64,000 nt of DNA from Agarophyton chilense (Eukaryota; Rhodophyta; Florideophyceae; Gracilariales; Gracilariaceae). Below, piece after piece: positions 32,331 through 43,645 of this stretch (positions within the stretch are counted from its first letter, which is position 1; each line of letters opens with the position of its first letter). The DNA lies in contig JARGXX010000098.1 of NCBI GenBank assembly GCA_030374765.1, forward strand, positions 992,001 through 1,056,000, written 5' to 3'. Made by a program: the position numbers and the translations under genes. The notes beneath the pieces were generated by a model, which was not told the origin of the DNA, searched no databases, and saw only the letters and a program-made list of their open reading frames with translations.

Positions 32331-33546
32331 TTATATATCATCATTGTCACCATTCAGAAGTTTTAAAAAAGACATTCTGCGTTGGAGGTGTACGAGACTG
32401 GCAAAAACTGAATGAAGCAAAGCATTTTCTTCCGCAGAGCCTTCATTTCCGGTAGTAACCTGTTCAGAAAGGTAAGACGGTTCACTAGACGTTGCTTCAA
32501 TCAGGCCAGTAGAACACCAGCATTTCTGAAAAACTTGAGAAGGGATACCATTCCTTACAGTTTTTAGAATATTTATAAAAATCAGTTGATCATTTTCGTA
32601 GATCTCTTCCTCCGAACTATCTAAAACATCGAGTGCTCTATTGTAATGGACTGTCCTATATCTTGTTTTTAGGCAGGCAATAATTCCGGAATCCATAGGT
32701 GGCAGCTTAGAGGTTGTGTTGGCTGGTAGAAGCACAACCCGAACAGCCGTTAAACCGGGCATCGTCTCAAATTTTTGTGTACAGAGAAACTTTCCAATAA
32801 CAAGAGCCCATTGCGACTAGCCCTTTTCCGTTTATAAGCATCAAATCTCAGTAGCCAATCATAAAATAGAGATGTGTCATCCAAGCTTTCTTGATAGCCC
32901 AGTTGTCAAAAACATGATCTTTGCCAAATTTGTTCTGAAAACACCGGAAACGTTGTGCGTTTCCTATTATCTAAAGAGGAAATTTATCTGATTCTGAACT
33001 GTTCGCACAGCAAACGATGGTTATTCTTCTTTTATCCTTTTTTCTTTCAGGAAGTGGATGAGAAGTGATACTACGGTATTGTGCCATAGCGTAGTTGCAA
33101 CCTGTGTCATCAGCGTTCCACACGTTATTGGGGTGAAAGGTCTTGCAGAGCGCCCTTAAGCCTGGAAAAGCTTTCGCAAGAGCTGCAACATTGGCTTTCG
33201 CAGCCTCTCCGTGCAACTTTCGAGTTTTCAGTTTCCACCGACGCCGGAAATTTCAGAGCCATCCAGCCGAAAAATTCAATGATATCTTCTTCTCTTGTCC
33301 GAGAACGAGGTTACCATCTCGAAGCAGACGCCTCCCCCTCTCCCTGATCATGTCACTAGAAACACGGTGTCCACTGGTAGTTTGATTCTGAAACCATGCT
33401 GCAAGTCGTTCCTCGATTGCCAGCTGCGATCCTCGCTTGTTCTGTTTTGCCATGTTATCGGGCAAATTTGATAAATCATTGTTTGCTAAACGAGACCATG
33501 CAGCCATCGAAGGGTAGAATTTGAGCTTCAAATGCTTTTTGCCCAC
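32331..33546 (-). pseudogene. Decayed pogo/Tigger-type transposase
   Basis: Three minus-strand frames line up with a CENP-B/pogo-type DDE transposase. 33546-33253 resembles the helix-turn-helix CENP-B DNA-binding domain (QLAIEERLAAWFQNQ, GHRVSSDMIRERG). 33216-32971 matches the catalytic core start (FHPNNVWNADDTGCNY, then KDKRRITIVCCANSS), including the N-A-D-x-T-G first catalytic Asp motif. 32762-32331 matches the core end (VVLLPANTTSKLPPMDSGIIACLKTRYR), equivalent to LPPNTTS.LQP.D.GII. Frameshifts and stops separate the pieces. It belongs to the Tc1/mariner superfamily and is inactive. Confidence 0.8.
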
Positions 33547-35334
33547 TGCGCCACGTCAGTAAGGCGCGAGGATTAGCTTCCTTGCAGGCGCTTTCGAATT
33601 TCTGTTTGGATGCAAATTTTCTGCCTGTTCGTTAAAAGTTTTCGAGTCATGGTGGTTGGGTGCGAGGATTTTTTAAGAGGGAACCTTGAGCAAGGCCTTT
33701 TAAAAATTGCACATTCACTCAATCGTCTGTTTTCAGGAAGAGTTCCTGCACACTCGTGAAGGGCATTGAAAAATAATTCCGTTAAGATTTGAATTAAGGA
33801 ATGATTAAAAATAAGATAGATTTGGTACGTTTTCTTAAACTGGATTTGGAAATGACTGTTTCGGCAAACGAGATAAAAAACAAGCCGCTCTTAACAGGCT
33901 GATATGAGAGTAACGAGCACGGAAGAAGGAATATCATTCCTTGTATCGAGGAATTCATTAAGCCAAGGTTCCTCTAGTCGAGGGATTACTGTATCTAAAA
34001 CTTGTCTCGGAGGGTACAATAAAACCTCCAAAAAGGTATGGGTAGTCCTTAGGACTCGTTACTACTCCTGTTAAAACCAATTTGTAAACCGTCGGAAGCA
34101 TGTGATTATTGGAATATTACAATCAGGAGCCATCTCCGCAACGAGTATGAATGACCTCATTCAAAGGAGACATATCATGTTTTTACAAGAAATCAGTGAA
34201 AACTTTTAAATAACAAATTGTTTCATAGATGGGCGATTCAAGTACAACCGGCAAAGAATCATTCATGAATAATATAGATCGCACAATAAAACTCTTTGAA
34301 TCAAGGAAAGAGTTGTTGGAGTATTCATATTTGGAGGTATGCAGATATTGACAGAAAAGGGAAATTATGAAACTTATCAAGCTCAGTTCATTCGAAGAAT
34401 CGATCTCATAGAAATACTTCTGACTTTTCAGAATTCAGATATAAAAGAGCTCAACAGGGCTCAATAACACGGTTCCAAAAAATATCTTTCTACGTTAGCG
34501 AAATGACCGGGGTATCAGAAAACGTTTTACAGAAGTCTCATGGAAATAGAATAAATAATATCATTCGATAAACCGAAAACCAATTGATGAACATGAATTT
34601 CATACAACTAGATCCTGAATTGTTGTGCACCCGAGCCTATTGTGACCCGTTTTTTGCACATAATGAAGATCATACCTCTCAGTTCGGCTCCCTTTTCATG
34701 GCTGATCGTTTCAAAAGATGCAACATAATTCAATACAAGATCTATCAAAGTCACTGAGTAGAAAGATACGTACCTGGCGGTGAATTTCTTGCATTTGCAG
34801 AGTCATTAGAGTTCTCGCACACTTTCAATTCGGTTTGGAATCAATTATTGAAAATATAGTATCTATAAAAATGTTCCCGAATTTCAAAAACCCTATTTTA
34901 TAGTATTATAGAGGCTTTTTCTACTGACGAAAAACGTGTATAAGTCGAAGTTTTTGCTGACTGAGAAGCTGTTGAAAAGAATGAAATTTGAGATGGCGGA
35001 TTTGTTAAATCTGAAAACACTGCAGATGTATTTTCAAAATGACAGAGATCAATCGAAGTCTTTATTCAAATCTATGTAACAAACCGCTGTGATCACAAAT
35101 ATTAAAATGGATTATTCGAAAAGAATCTTGAAAATTCGGGTTTAAAAAGTCAAAAAAGTAAGAGTGTTGTGAAAAACGTACTAGTTCGAGGATAAGTTCG
35201 CACATCAGGAATTCATGATTATGTATTCGACGGTATTTCCGTGGGCCGAGAAGCGTTAAAGTTATGTTTCCGAGGTCTATACCGAATAAACAAAAAGAAT
35301 AGTTTCCTGGAGATGCTGGTTTTTTCTTTGTAGT
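33547..35334. other. AT-rich, no gene recognised
   Basis: About 1.8 kb with no open frame longer than 72 codons and no domain signature. The first copy of the GTAGT target duplication of copia element 1 is at 35330-35334. Confidence 0.5.
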
Positions 35335-35632
35335 TATTAATATGACGACCGGTCATATTTTGAATGGCTTTGTAATTCTTGTTGTCGAGCTGCTTAATGA
35401 TGCAACCTTCTGTTTGTCTTACTATTTTACATGGCACCCGTTTATGTCTCTCGGGTGCTGTAGTTTGTATCTCTATGCTTCGTATGTATTGTTGTTTGCT
35501 ACTTAAGGTCTATCCGAGTCTTGATTGTAAAACCACGAGAGAACGCGCGCGCGTGCTTGTGTGTACTTTGTTCTACACCTTGTTTGTGTTATCGACGTGT
35601 ATCGATTTCAGGTTACAGCCCAACTATTCTTA
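35335..35632 (+). repeat. 5' LTR of copia 1
   Basis: Begins TATTAATATGACG and ends CTATTCTTA. Start and end were fixed by comparison with the 3' LTR and by the flanking GTAGT duplication. It contains the palindrome GACCGGTC near its start and a CG-alternating run (cgcgcgcgcg) near 35545. Confidence 0.9.
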
Positions 35633-35646
35633 GTTATGGGCCCAGC
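35633..35646 (+). other. Primer binding site of copia 1 (anticodon-arm, initiator tRNA-Met)
   Basis: GTTATGGGCCCAGC directly follows the 5' LTR. It is the reverse complement of GCTGGGCCCATAAC, the anticodon-arm sequence of eukaryotic initiator tRNA-Met. Internal (half-tRNA) priming of this type is established for Drosophila copia and yeast Ty5. The ATG of gag (35636) is inside it. Confidence 0.85.
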
Positions 35647-38600
35647 GTTCTAGTCAAACCTGCCGTCACGGCCTAAATTCTCTTGGGTTGCAATATCACC
35701 TCCTTGGACCGACGGCAAAGGTGACCAAGAAGAATTTCGCGATGCTGTTCGTTTATGGAAAATGTTCTACAATGCACTACCCGACTCTAACAGCAATAAA
35801 ATTCCTACTACTCTTCAAGCTATTTGTCTAAAGTCTCAACAGTTCGGACGTGCCGAAGACCTTTGTTCTGGAATTACGAACCAGCAGTTGACTGCCGATG
35901 GAGCTGTACAACTGTTAGTTGGAAAAGTCTATCAAAGAGATTCCTTGACTGTTGTTAGTGAATCATATCGTGCTTTCAACGCTCTCTGGAATACTCGTCG
36001 TGGAAACACTGAAAGTATGAAGAACTTTGAGTCTAGGTTCTCTGCACAGGTTGCAAAATTCAACTCCATTTCCACAACAACGAAGCTTCCGGAATGTATC
36101 ACAGCTCTCATGCTGCTATCTAATTATTCGATTGATGACTCACCGCGAGTATCAGTACTAGCATCAGCTGCACCAGCTGCTGAGAACTTAAATGCACAGT
36201 CATCCAATGATGAATTTCTGAGTGCAATAACATACCAGTCTGTATCCTCTGTCATCAAGCAGTGTGACAAGTCTGCACCTGCAATAGGTTCTATGGATGC
36301 CCTTACTGCTAGTTCTGCTGGAACTACGATTCATGGGAAAGGGCACTACAATGGAAACAATATTACAATGAAGTTTCCTTGTGAAAAGTGTGGAAAGTAT
36401 GGTCATTGGAAAAGAAACCATAAACCTGATGGATCCTTACCATCACACGTGAAGTCGTTTGACGCACCTCAGAACGGAAACTCACGAAATGCTCGTGACG
36501 GATCTTCATCTACCTCGGCCTATGCATCTACCGGTTTCGATAAGGGTAAGAAGAAAAGTGTTTCTTTTAATATGGCTACAGTTTCCGGATCTTCAGCATC
36601 ATTGCCTGCATTAGCTCAACCTGGACCGTTAGTTGATGACGGAGCACCTTACTCGGCAATTGGACAGGTCGAAATGAACCTTCTCATCGGAAATGCTGGA
36701 CTTCAGACCAATAGGAAGCTGGATAAAATACCTAAAGCCCTCAATGGTCACACACACTGGCAGTATGGTACAGGAAAACATGCCAGTCCAGCTCGTCGCA
36801 TTTTAGGATCCACTGTGCTCACAACAAATTCTGACAGTGGAAGTTCTGTCAACATAACACATCTAGTCCTTGAAGGCTTATCGCAGTGGGTAATTGGCAG
36901 AAATGTTACAAGGAAGGCCAACATAGAACACCTTGAAAGAAATGCTCTAGCATTTGTCATAGATGCAAGTGTCGACCATATCTCCATGGTTGACCATGAG
37001 TTCTTAAGCTATGTACCACTGGATAGTTTCATCGAAAAGGAAAAGGGTACATCAACTTTGTCATGTCTAAGTGCTGTAACTTTAGACAAGATGCGATGGA
37101 AGGAACTCAAGAAGATAATCGATAAAGTTCACAAGCATGTATGTGGACAGGCAAGTTTTACGGATTATAAGCTTCTTTTGGAAAGGAACAACCTCTGGAA
37201 TGAAACAATAGCCTTCTATGTTACAAGAACCATGGAAGAGTGCACAGCTTGTCGTTGCACTGCTGTACCGCAACCTAATAGGAAGGTCTCGATCAGCTCT
37301 TTATCAAAGAGTTTCAACGAAGTCTTGTGCGTGGATCACTTCAATCTGGATGAAATTCTCCTCATGCACTGCATGGATCTCATTTCGAGATGTTCAACGG
37401 CATACATTGTTTCTTCTACCAAGCTTTATGATGCAGTACTTGGATTTGAGGCCAGTTGGGTCAGTCAGTTCTGGTATCCTGATTCAATTCAAGCGGAGAA
37501 GGCTTTCCAAATGGGCGAGTTCAAAGCTTACGCTGACAAGATGGGTATTCAGATTCGTTCAGTTCCCCCTGGACGACACTCAAAGAACCCGATCGAGTCC
37601 AGACACAACATAATTCGCAGTATATATCTGCGACTGAAGGAAGCTGCTGGCTCAGAATTTGACTCTAAGCTTGCTGCACACAAGGCGGTTTCTATATCAA
37701 ATGATTTGTATGGTAATGACACTATGTCTGCTTTCGAATTAGCAAAAGGTTTCACCAACCCCGTTGCTTCTAGACCCCAGGATTGTACTGTACCTGATGA
37801 TGTTCTAGAAGCCCGTGAAAGGATGCAAGCTCGCCGTAAGTTAGCTCTTATTCTGCGATCAAAAGCAGTTCAAGAGTTACCTATTTCTGTTGGTGACCTT
37901 GTTGAGGTCTTCCAGAAGAAAGAGCACGAAAAGAGGGGCAAATGGTCAGTTGCTAAACCAATCCTATCTATCAATTACGATGCCCGCTCTGGCACTGTTC
38001 CTGGAAAGGCAGGACGCCAATTGTCTGTCGCTGTCGAAGACATTCGCCCTGCCATACCAAATAAGAGCCTTGCGCAATATTTGCAAGATGGTATTGACGT
38101 ATTAGATGAGCTCCTTCACGAAAAATATTATGGTGTCACGGATCATGATGTAAATGGCGCTGTAGAATCCTCTTATGAGGTTGAAGAACCTGTTGACGAT
38201 GATTTTTCAACCGAGACCTCGAAGCCAGAACCTGCACTTGGTGACAGAATCTCTGTTTTTTGGCCACTGGAAGGTCAGTTCTACGATGGTATCGTGCACT
38301 CTACAGCAGACGACGGACACCGAGAGATCCACTATGATGATGGTGACACAGAATATCTAGATATGACAAAGGAACATTGGAAATTTGCAAGTGCACTTCC
38401 TGCAAATGCTGGTAAAGTTTCAAGTGGTTTGGAGGTTACTAGTATTGAAAGCTCTGTGCTATCATCGATGCTAGACCACTTTGGTAACAAACCATTTCTC
38501 ATTCACCAGGCACAAGGATTTGATCAGTTTCCTCTTGTCAATGCTTACAGAACGGAGGAGGATACATTCCTGAAGACTGTGCGACCTCTGCCTAAGAGTA

Positions 38601-40065
38601 AGGTTCCATCTGCGTCTAATATTATAAACAGTCATACACTGTACAAGTTGAAAAAGAATGATGATGGTTCATTGAAGCTTAAAGCTCGCATAGCACCTCA
38701 CGGTAATGAAGACGATTTAAAGGACTCTCTAAGCAAAGACTGCAGCACATGCCCTCCTACAGGACTACGGATCCTCGAGTCCATATCTTCTCTCTTTGGG
38801 TGGACCCTGTACAAGGCTGACGTCAAGGCAGCATTTCTACAGACTGGAACAGCTCAGCGTGACGTGTACGTCAGACCACCGAGAGAGAGTGAGATGAAGG
38901 CGCCTCACCTTTGGCTTCTCTTAACTGCGGCGTATGGCTTGGTTCATGCTAACGCCAAGTGGCAAAATCAGTCTGACCAAGTAATGTGTGATATTGGACT
39001 CATGCAATCCACGCATGTTCCCCAGCTATTTTTCCAAAAGGAGAATGGAAAGCTTGTGCTAATCGTCGCGAAGATTGTCGACGACTTGAAGGCAGCAGGT
39101 GTAGGTGACCGGGCTATGGTTTTTCTAGACAAATTCAACAAAAAGTTTAAGTTTGGTGATGTTAACCTGGAAAACTTCGCTTCTTTGGTATTAATACAAC
39201 CCAGAACAGTGACTTTACCATAGAAACTGATGCAAATGATAAGCTTGATGGTGTTAGCGAATATCCACTCTCTACACACCGCCGAAAGGAGTATGAAGAG
39301 CCGGTGAAAAAGATAGAGAAGTCAGCATTTTCGTCTATCAACAGCTCGCTTGGATGGATAGGAACAGCTGCCTCTCCGTTTTGTTCAATCTACTCTAGCT
39401 ATCTCCAGCAAAAGGCACCGGAAACTAAAGTGTGTCATTTGGTTGAGCAGGTTAACATCCTCAGAAAGCTCAAGAAGCTTGGCACCACAATTTCATATCC
39501 AAGACCAACGGACAAATTGGAGCGAGAACTTTCTGTTCTTGTATTTTCTGATGCGTCAAGGATAGATGATAATGGTCAGTTAGGAGTGCTTACTGGCCTT
39601 TTGGTAGGAGAGATGAAGAGTAACGCAATTTATCATCCTATTTCTTGGATTTCTCACAAGTCTAAGAGGCCAGTGAAGAGTGTGCCTGCGGCAGAGATAT
39701 TGGCTGCTGGTGAGGGAATTGACGAAGGAAAGTTAATTGCCAGTGCTTACTCCCAGTTGTTGGACATGGATATCCGTATGAGACTCTGCGTAGATTCAAA
39801 GGATTTATTGACTTCGCTGTCAACTCAGAAAAACTCTATCGATAAGTCTATCAGGGGTGACGTTGGATGTATCAGGTATGAGTTTCAGACTGGTGCTGTA
39901 GAGAAGATATCCTGGATACCTGGAAGCACTAATCTGTCCGACCCTCTGACAAAGAAAGACAGTAGTCTTCCGGACGCCCTGCAACCGACACTTTTCACAG
40001 GTCAACTATCCATCGACCTAGACAGTGTCTCGGAAACAAAAAGTTCAGAGAAGAACTTCGGCTGA
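35636..40065 (+). pseudogene. Gag-Pol polyprotein of copia 1, two lesions
   Basis: The frame starts at ATG 35636, meets TAG at codon 6 (35651-35653), then is open from there to 39223. A small deletion near 39164 shifts the frame, which resumes to the stop at 40065. Domains in order: Gag with a zinc knuckle of C-x2-C-x4-H-x4-H form (36380-36421); protease with DDGAPYS (about 36635); integrase with HKHVC...CTAC zinc site (about 37130-37255) and core MDLISR...QAEKAF...NPIESRH; Tudor-like module (38235-38390); RT with KADVKAAFLQTG and IVDDLKAAG; RNase H with VFSDASR, AAEILAA and VDSKDLL, then a copia-type DPLTKKDSS end. The second core Asp appears as Glu (QAEKAF against RADKAF in copia 2), so integrase may be impaired too. 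Confidence 0.9.
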
Positions 40066-40076
40066 AAGGGGGGGAA
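40065..40076 (+). other. Polypurine tract of copia 1
   Basis: AAAGGGGGGGAA abuts the 3' LTR and overlaps the last base of the polyprotein stop codon. It primes plus-strand DNA synthesis in LTR retrotransposons. Copia 2 has an equivalent at 48646-48657 (AAAGGGGAGAAA). Confidence 0.85.
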
Positions 40077-40375
40077 TATTAATATGACGACCGGTCATAT
40101 TTTGAATGGCTTTGTAATTCTTGTTGTCGGGCTGCTTAATGATGACAACCTTCTGCTTGTCTTACTATTTTACATGGCACCCGTTTATGTCTCTCGGGTG
40201 CTGTAGTTTGTATTTCTATGCTTCGTATGTATTGTTGTTTGCTACTTAAGATCTATCCGAGTCTTGATTGTAAAACCACGGGAGAACGCGCGCGCGTGCT
40301 TGTGTGTACTTTGTTCTACACCTTGTTTGTGTTATCGACGTGTATCGATTTCAGGTTACAGCCCAACTATTCTTA
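40077..40375 (+). repeat. 3' LTR of copia 1
   Basis: Matches the 5' LTR except for five substitutions and one extra base. It is followed immediately by the GTAGT target duplication (40376-40380). Confidence 0.9.
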
Positions 40376-40489
40376 GTAGTCTTGTCGTGCAGAGGAAAAA
40401 AGCATCAAAGTTGTTCGAAAGGTTTTAGATGCTGGAGGGACGGCATGAATCCGAAAGCTTCATCATGGAGTATTTAGAAGGAGGCTTTG

Positions 40490-40870
40490 TGCAGTAAAGG
40501 ATTGGATTTAAACTCGGCTTCGTGAACGGCATTTTCCAAGTGTTCATCTGGGAGGATGTATTTGGTGGACTATAGAGAATCCGGCTAAGGCCATAATGGT
40601 GTGATTGATGTATTCCGTGATGGAGTCTTGTTGAGGGCTGTACGGAATGGAGGTGAAGTGATTGATTCCGTTAATTGTTTAGTATCCAGAGATGGCGTTG
40701 GATATATATTCAGCACCGTTTTCTGCCTTTAAAGATACCGATATTTTCCGGTTGTGTTTTATATGTGGTTGAAAAAATACTTTATGAAGTGTGGGGTTTA
40801 TCGGCAGATAGTTCCAAAGTCGAAAAATAGATAGCGAGAAGAAACCTCGAGGAGTAAAGTAAATCATTCA
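40490..40870 (-). pseudogene. Integrase scrap of a third, different copia element
   Basis: The minus strand reads VSLKAENGAEYISNAISGY, a stop, then INGINHF, SIPYSPQQDSITEYINHTI, MALAGFS. This follows the copia integrase core (D-N-G-x-E-Y, then PYSPQQNG..ER.NRTI), with the second core Asp position mutated to Glu. The sequence is clearly a different lineage from copia 1 and 2, whose equivalent reads GRHSKN.IES.H. It is a short, dead fragment with no LTRs found. Confidence 0.7.
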
Positions 40871-41452
40871 TTCTTTGTTTTAAGGTTCTTCGTAGAAGGA
40901 CACAGATGCCAGACTTTTCTTCCTTACCAAGCTGGTATATTTGTGGTTTTGGCTTGTGTTTACTGGGGTTACTTTACCTTATAGGCAGCCGCTGCAACTC
41001 AGAGGGTTTGTTGTTATATCAGTTGATGAGATGTGCCTAAGCTCCGGAATGGCTATTTGGCGGAGGTTGTGCTGATTTTAGTGGTTTAGTGTAGATTGCC
41101 ATTTGTGTGTCGGTGAAATTCAATGAGTGGTGGGTCAGCGTACTGTTCTCAACAGGTGGTAGCGTGATAGAGCGGGGCTTAAGGTTCGTATCCTTGACGG
41201 CGGAACTCCCAGAGTACTTGGTGCAATGGGCTGGCGTTTACTGCGTAGTCCTACAGGTTGGAACTACGGAATCGATGGCTTGAGATCAATTGGTGGAACT
41301 AATGTACCGAGGAGGGTAATTTAATATCTTAACGGTGCCTCCCGTACTCTAAGGGAGAAGCGTTACTCGAGCCAAGTAAATAACAATGGCGAGGCGCTGG
41401 GATCTCCCTGCCATTGTAATGCTAATATATTACACTAATTAAAAGAAACAAT
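40871..41452. other. No gene recognised
   Basis: Relic DNA between the copia scrap and the possible 335-family fragment. Probably contains more of the third copia element on the minus strand, but I could not follow it. Confidence 0.35.
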
Positions 41453-41800
41453 CTAAATGAGCCCAGCTGAGGTCAGCACGTCCACGTATCGCCTGTAAGA
41501 TACCTCAGGCCCCGGCAGCTTATAAGGCTCAACCGTTATCGTTGCTCCTTCACACAAAGGACCCTGCCGCTGAGTCCCACTCTTCAAGGAACGGTACTCG
41601 GAAATCCAATCTTCACGCTTACGAAGCTTTTTGTACAAAAATGCCTACGGAAAGGGCCAGAGAGTGCACGGAAAGTAAAATTCTATGTATATCTTTGTAG
41701 ATGAGGATCTTTGTTGATGAGAGTGAATAGTTCCCACATGTTGTAGAGCACTGGGTATCCGTGCAAAGGAGACGGCCTGTGGGAATATAAAATATCATAC
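41453..41800 (-). pseudogene. Possible distant fragment of the 335-residue family
   Basis: The minus-strand frame 41638-41453 contains ITVEPYKLPGPEVSYRRYVD, which resembles DIRLYRIQGEIGYVDR of the 30.2-kb protein in spacing (Y-K/R-L/I-x-G-x-x-x-Y). Upstream in another frame GYPVLYNMWELFTLINKDP faintly resembles the HPIAVLKEALIAMYTDG segment. The resemblance is weak and could be chance. Confidence 0.25.
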
Positions 41801-42027
41801 ATTAGTGTAGTATTCTACTATGTCGGGGAATCCGATAGGATGATTTTTCGCGAAGTCGCGGTTGGAACTCATAAGTGAGTGATGTCATCAAACTTGTGAT
41901 ATTAAACGGCACACCGCGTAGGATGCCAGGAGGCAGGGTACATTAGGGGAACACTTGGTATCACGAGTGGACTGGCTTGCAACGGCGCATGTAGTGGCGA
42001 TCCACGTGGCAGGTTTTACTACCCTTT

Positions 42028-42490
42028 GTAGCTAGACGTCCATTAGGGACCATACCCATACAGTGGTTTGGCTAAGTGGCTAACCGCTGGGTATTATTTA
42101 TGTATTTATTTGGGCACTCACCCTGGCACACAGTATATAGTGCACCAGAGGTGAGCGCCGACTCCAAGTAAAGGTGACAACATGGGCATCATGACTATTC
42201 TGTTCCTCGCTTAGGATTCCTTAACCGGAGATCCGGACGAGCTATAATAGATATTCAGCCCCCAACCACTTCACGAGCCGTCTCGTACCTACGTTCCTTC
42301 AACGTTTTACAGTTGCACTGTTCACTCTCGCTGGCGAGTAGTGGCCTTACACCCCACTTCCAGCTCTCTGGTGTTGTAGCTATACCACCCCTTTTCCTTC
42401 GCCGCAAGCGACCCATCGGCAGTCCGAACGCTGTTGCAGGTGTCTGCTCTCTCCGTTAGAGCGGATACTACAATGAGACACTAGCCATAG
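42028..42490 (+). repeat. Dispersed ~450-bp repeat, copy B
   Basis: Partner of 28090-28530 in the same orientation, with the same ordered blocks. The two copies are 14 kb apart and flank the 335-codon ORF, the pogo remnant and copia 1. Confidence 0.75.
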
Positions 42491-43645
42491 ATTTTTGATC
42501 TTTAGGCTATTGGAAAGTAAATTTTGCTTCGAGAATTTCGAGTCGACCTTGCAGCATTAACACATCCTAACGATTTAGTGTTCGTCGGGATTGATTGGAT
42601 TTGGTGAGGTCGACAAGATCCTTTTTTGAAGCACCATAAGAGACCTTTAGGATTGGAAACCTAGGACTCCATAGAACGGTGAGAGCCAGTTATGTTTGGC
42701 CTTTTTCTGCTTTGAACTGTTGCCAGAGATGGGAAAAGCTTTTGTTTTGTTGATCCTTAACGCGCGCATTTCTCGTTCGTAAAATTTGCTTAAGAAAAGA
42801 TGTTAGGAAGCGTTTTGACCACGAAGAACTTAGAAGGTTTGAGAATATATAAATTGTTTGGCAGAATCGTGCGAGAACGGGATCCAGGCTAAGTAGAACC
42901 GTTTTTGCGGGAGCATTGCTCTGGTGATCACGATGGTTATGCATGAATGGTTTCCATAACCTGTGAGCCGGTCGAAGGAGTGGTCGGACTCTAGCCATCT
43001 TGTGCGGGATCACGACGGATTAATTGCGAGACGTCAACCATACTTGTACTGCCACACTATGCGTGGCAACAGTGACAGAACCTTACTTGCCCGAAGTTTT
43101 ACCTACATAAATTTAGTTTTCATCAGTCTTCTATGAGGCTGAATCTGAAAAGTGAGCATTTCCAAATTAACGACTACTTTGACTGCTTTCAAAGTTCGGC
43201 GACCAAACAGTTACTGAAACACCCATGCCAAAATCAAATCGGATCATTCGGCCTGATAATACGATGGTACGACCTACTGTTGTAGATGTGCGATTGAATC
43301 GTCGAGCAACTGTCCACCGATCAGGCTGGCTGCCACGCAGAATCCGCATGCAGACATAGCTCAAGCTCCCCAAAAAATACCCTCGATCTCTCTCGTTCTT
43401 CTTCTTCTTCTTCTTTTTGAGCGCCGGAGCAGCCATAGAAAGACAGATTTCCACCAATATCTCTCTGCCACTGGTTTAAGGTGGCGTGATCGTCGAATAA
43501 CACGTAAAGCTTTACTGCAGACAAATGAATTTCCTTTAACGTTTCTATTTATTAAAGCTTGCGGCCAGTCTTTGATTACCTTGACTGGTTTTGACCATCA
43601 TTTTTATCAGTATCTTTGTTTGTTTTTTAAATCACACTACTGGGG
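42491..43645. other. No gene recognised
   Basis: Relic DNA with short frames. A TTC/GAA microsatellite lies near 43397-43420. It may include the 5' part of the Harbinger-like transposase gene into which copia 2 inserted, but no motif supports this. Confidence 0.35.

Larger units (their letters stand above)
35335..40375 (+). mobile_element. Copia-type LTR retrotransposon 1 (near complete)
   Basis: A 5.04-kb element bounded by near-identical LTRs (298 and 299 bp) and flanked by a GTAGT target duplication (35330-35334 and 40376-40380). Internal order is primer binding site, gag-protease-integrase-Tudor-like-RT-RNase H in one polyprotein, and polypurine tract, so integrase lies before RT as in Ty1/copia. 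By eye the LTRs differ at five substitutions and one indel, indicating recent insertion. It carries two disabling lesions (listed with the polyprotein) and is not autonomous as read. It shares the whole architecture with element 2 at 43846. Confidence 0.95.

Noticed and set aside
41150-41215. Possible tRNA (ggtagcgtgatagagcgg...ggttcgtatcc)
   Set aside because: Has a D-arm-like and a T-loop-like stretch but I could not pair an acceptor stem or anticodon arm.
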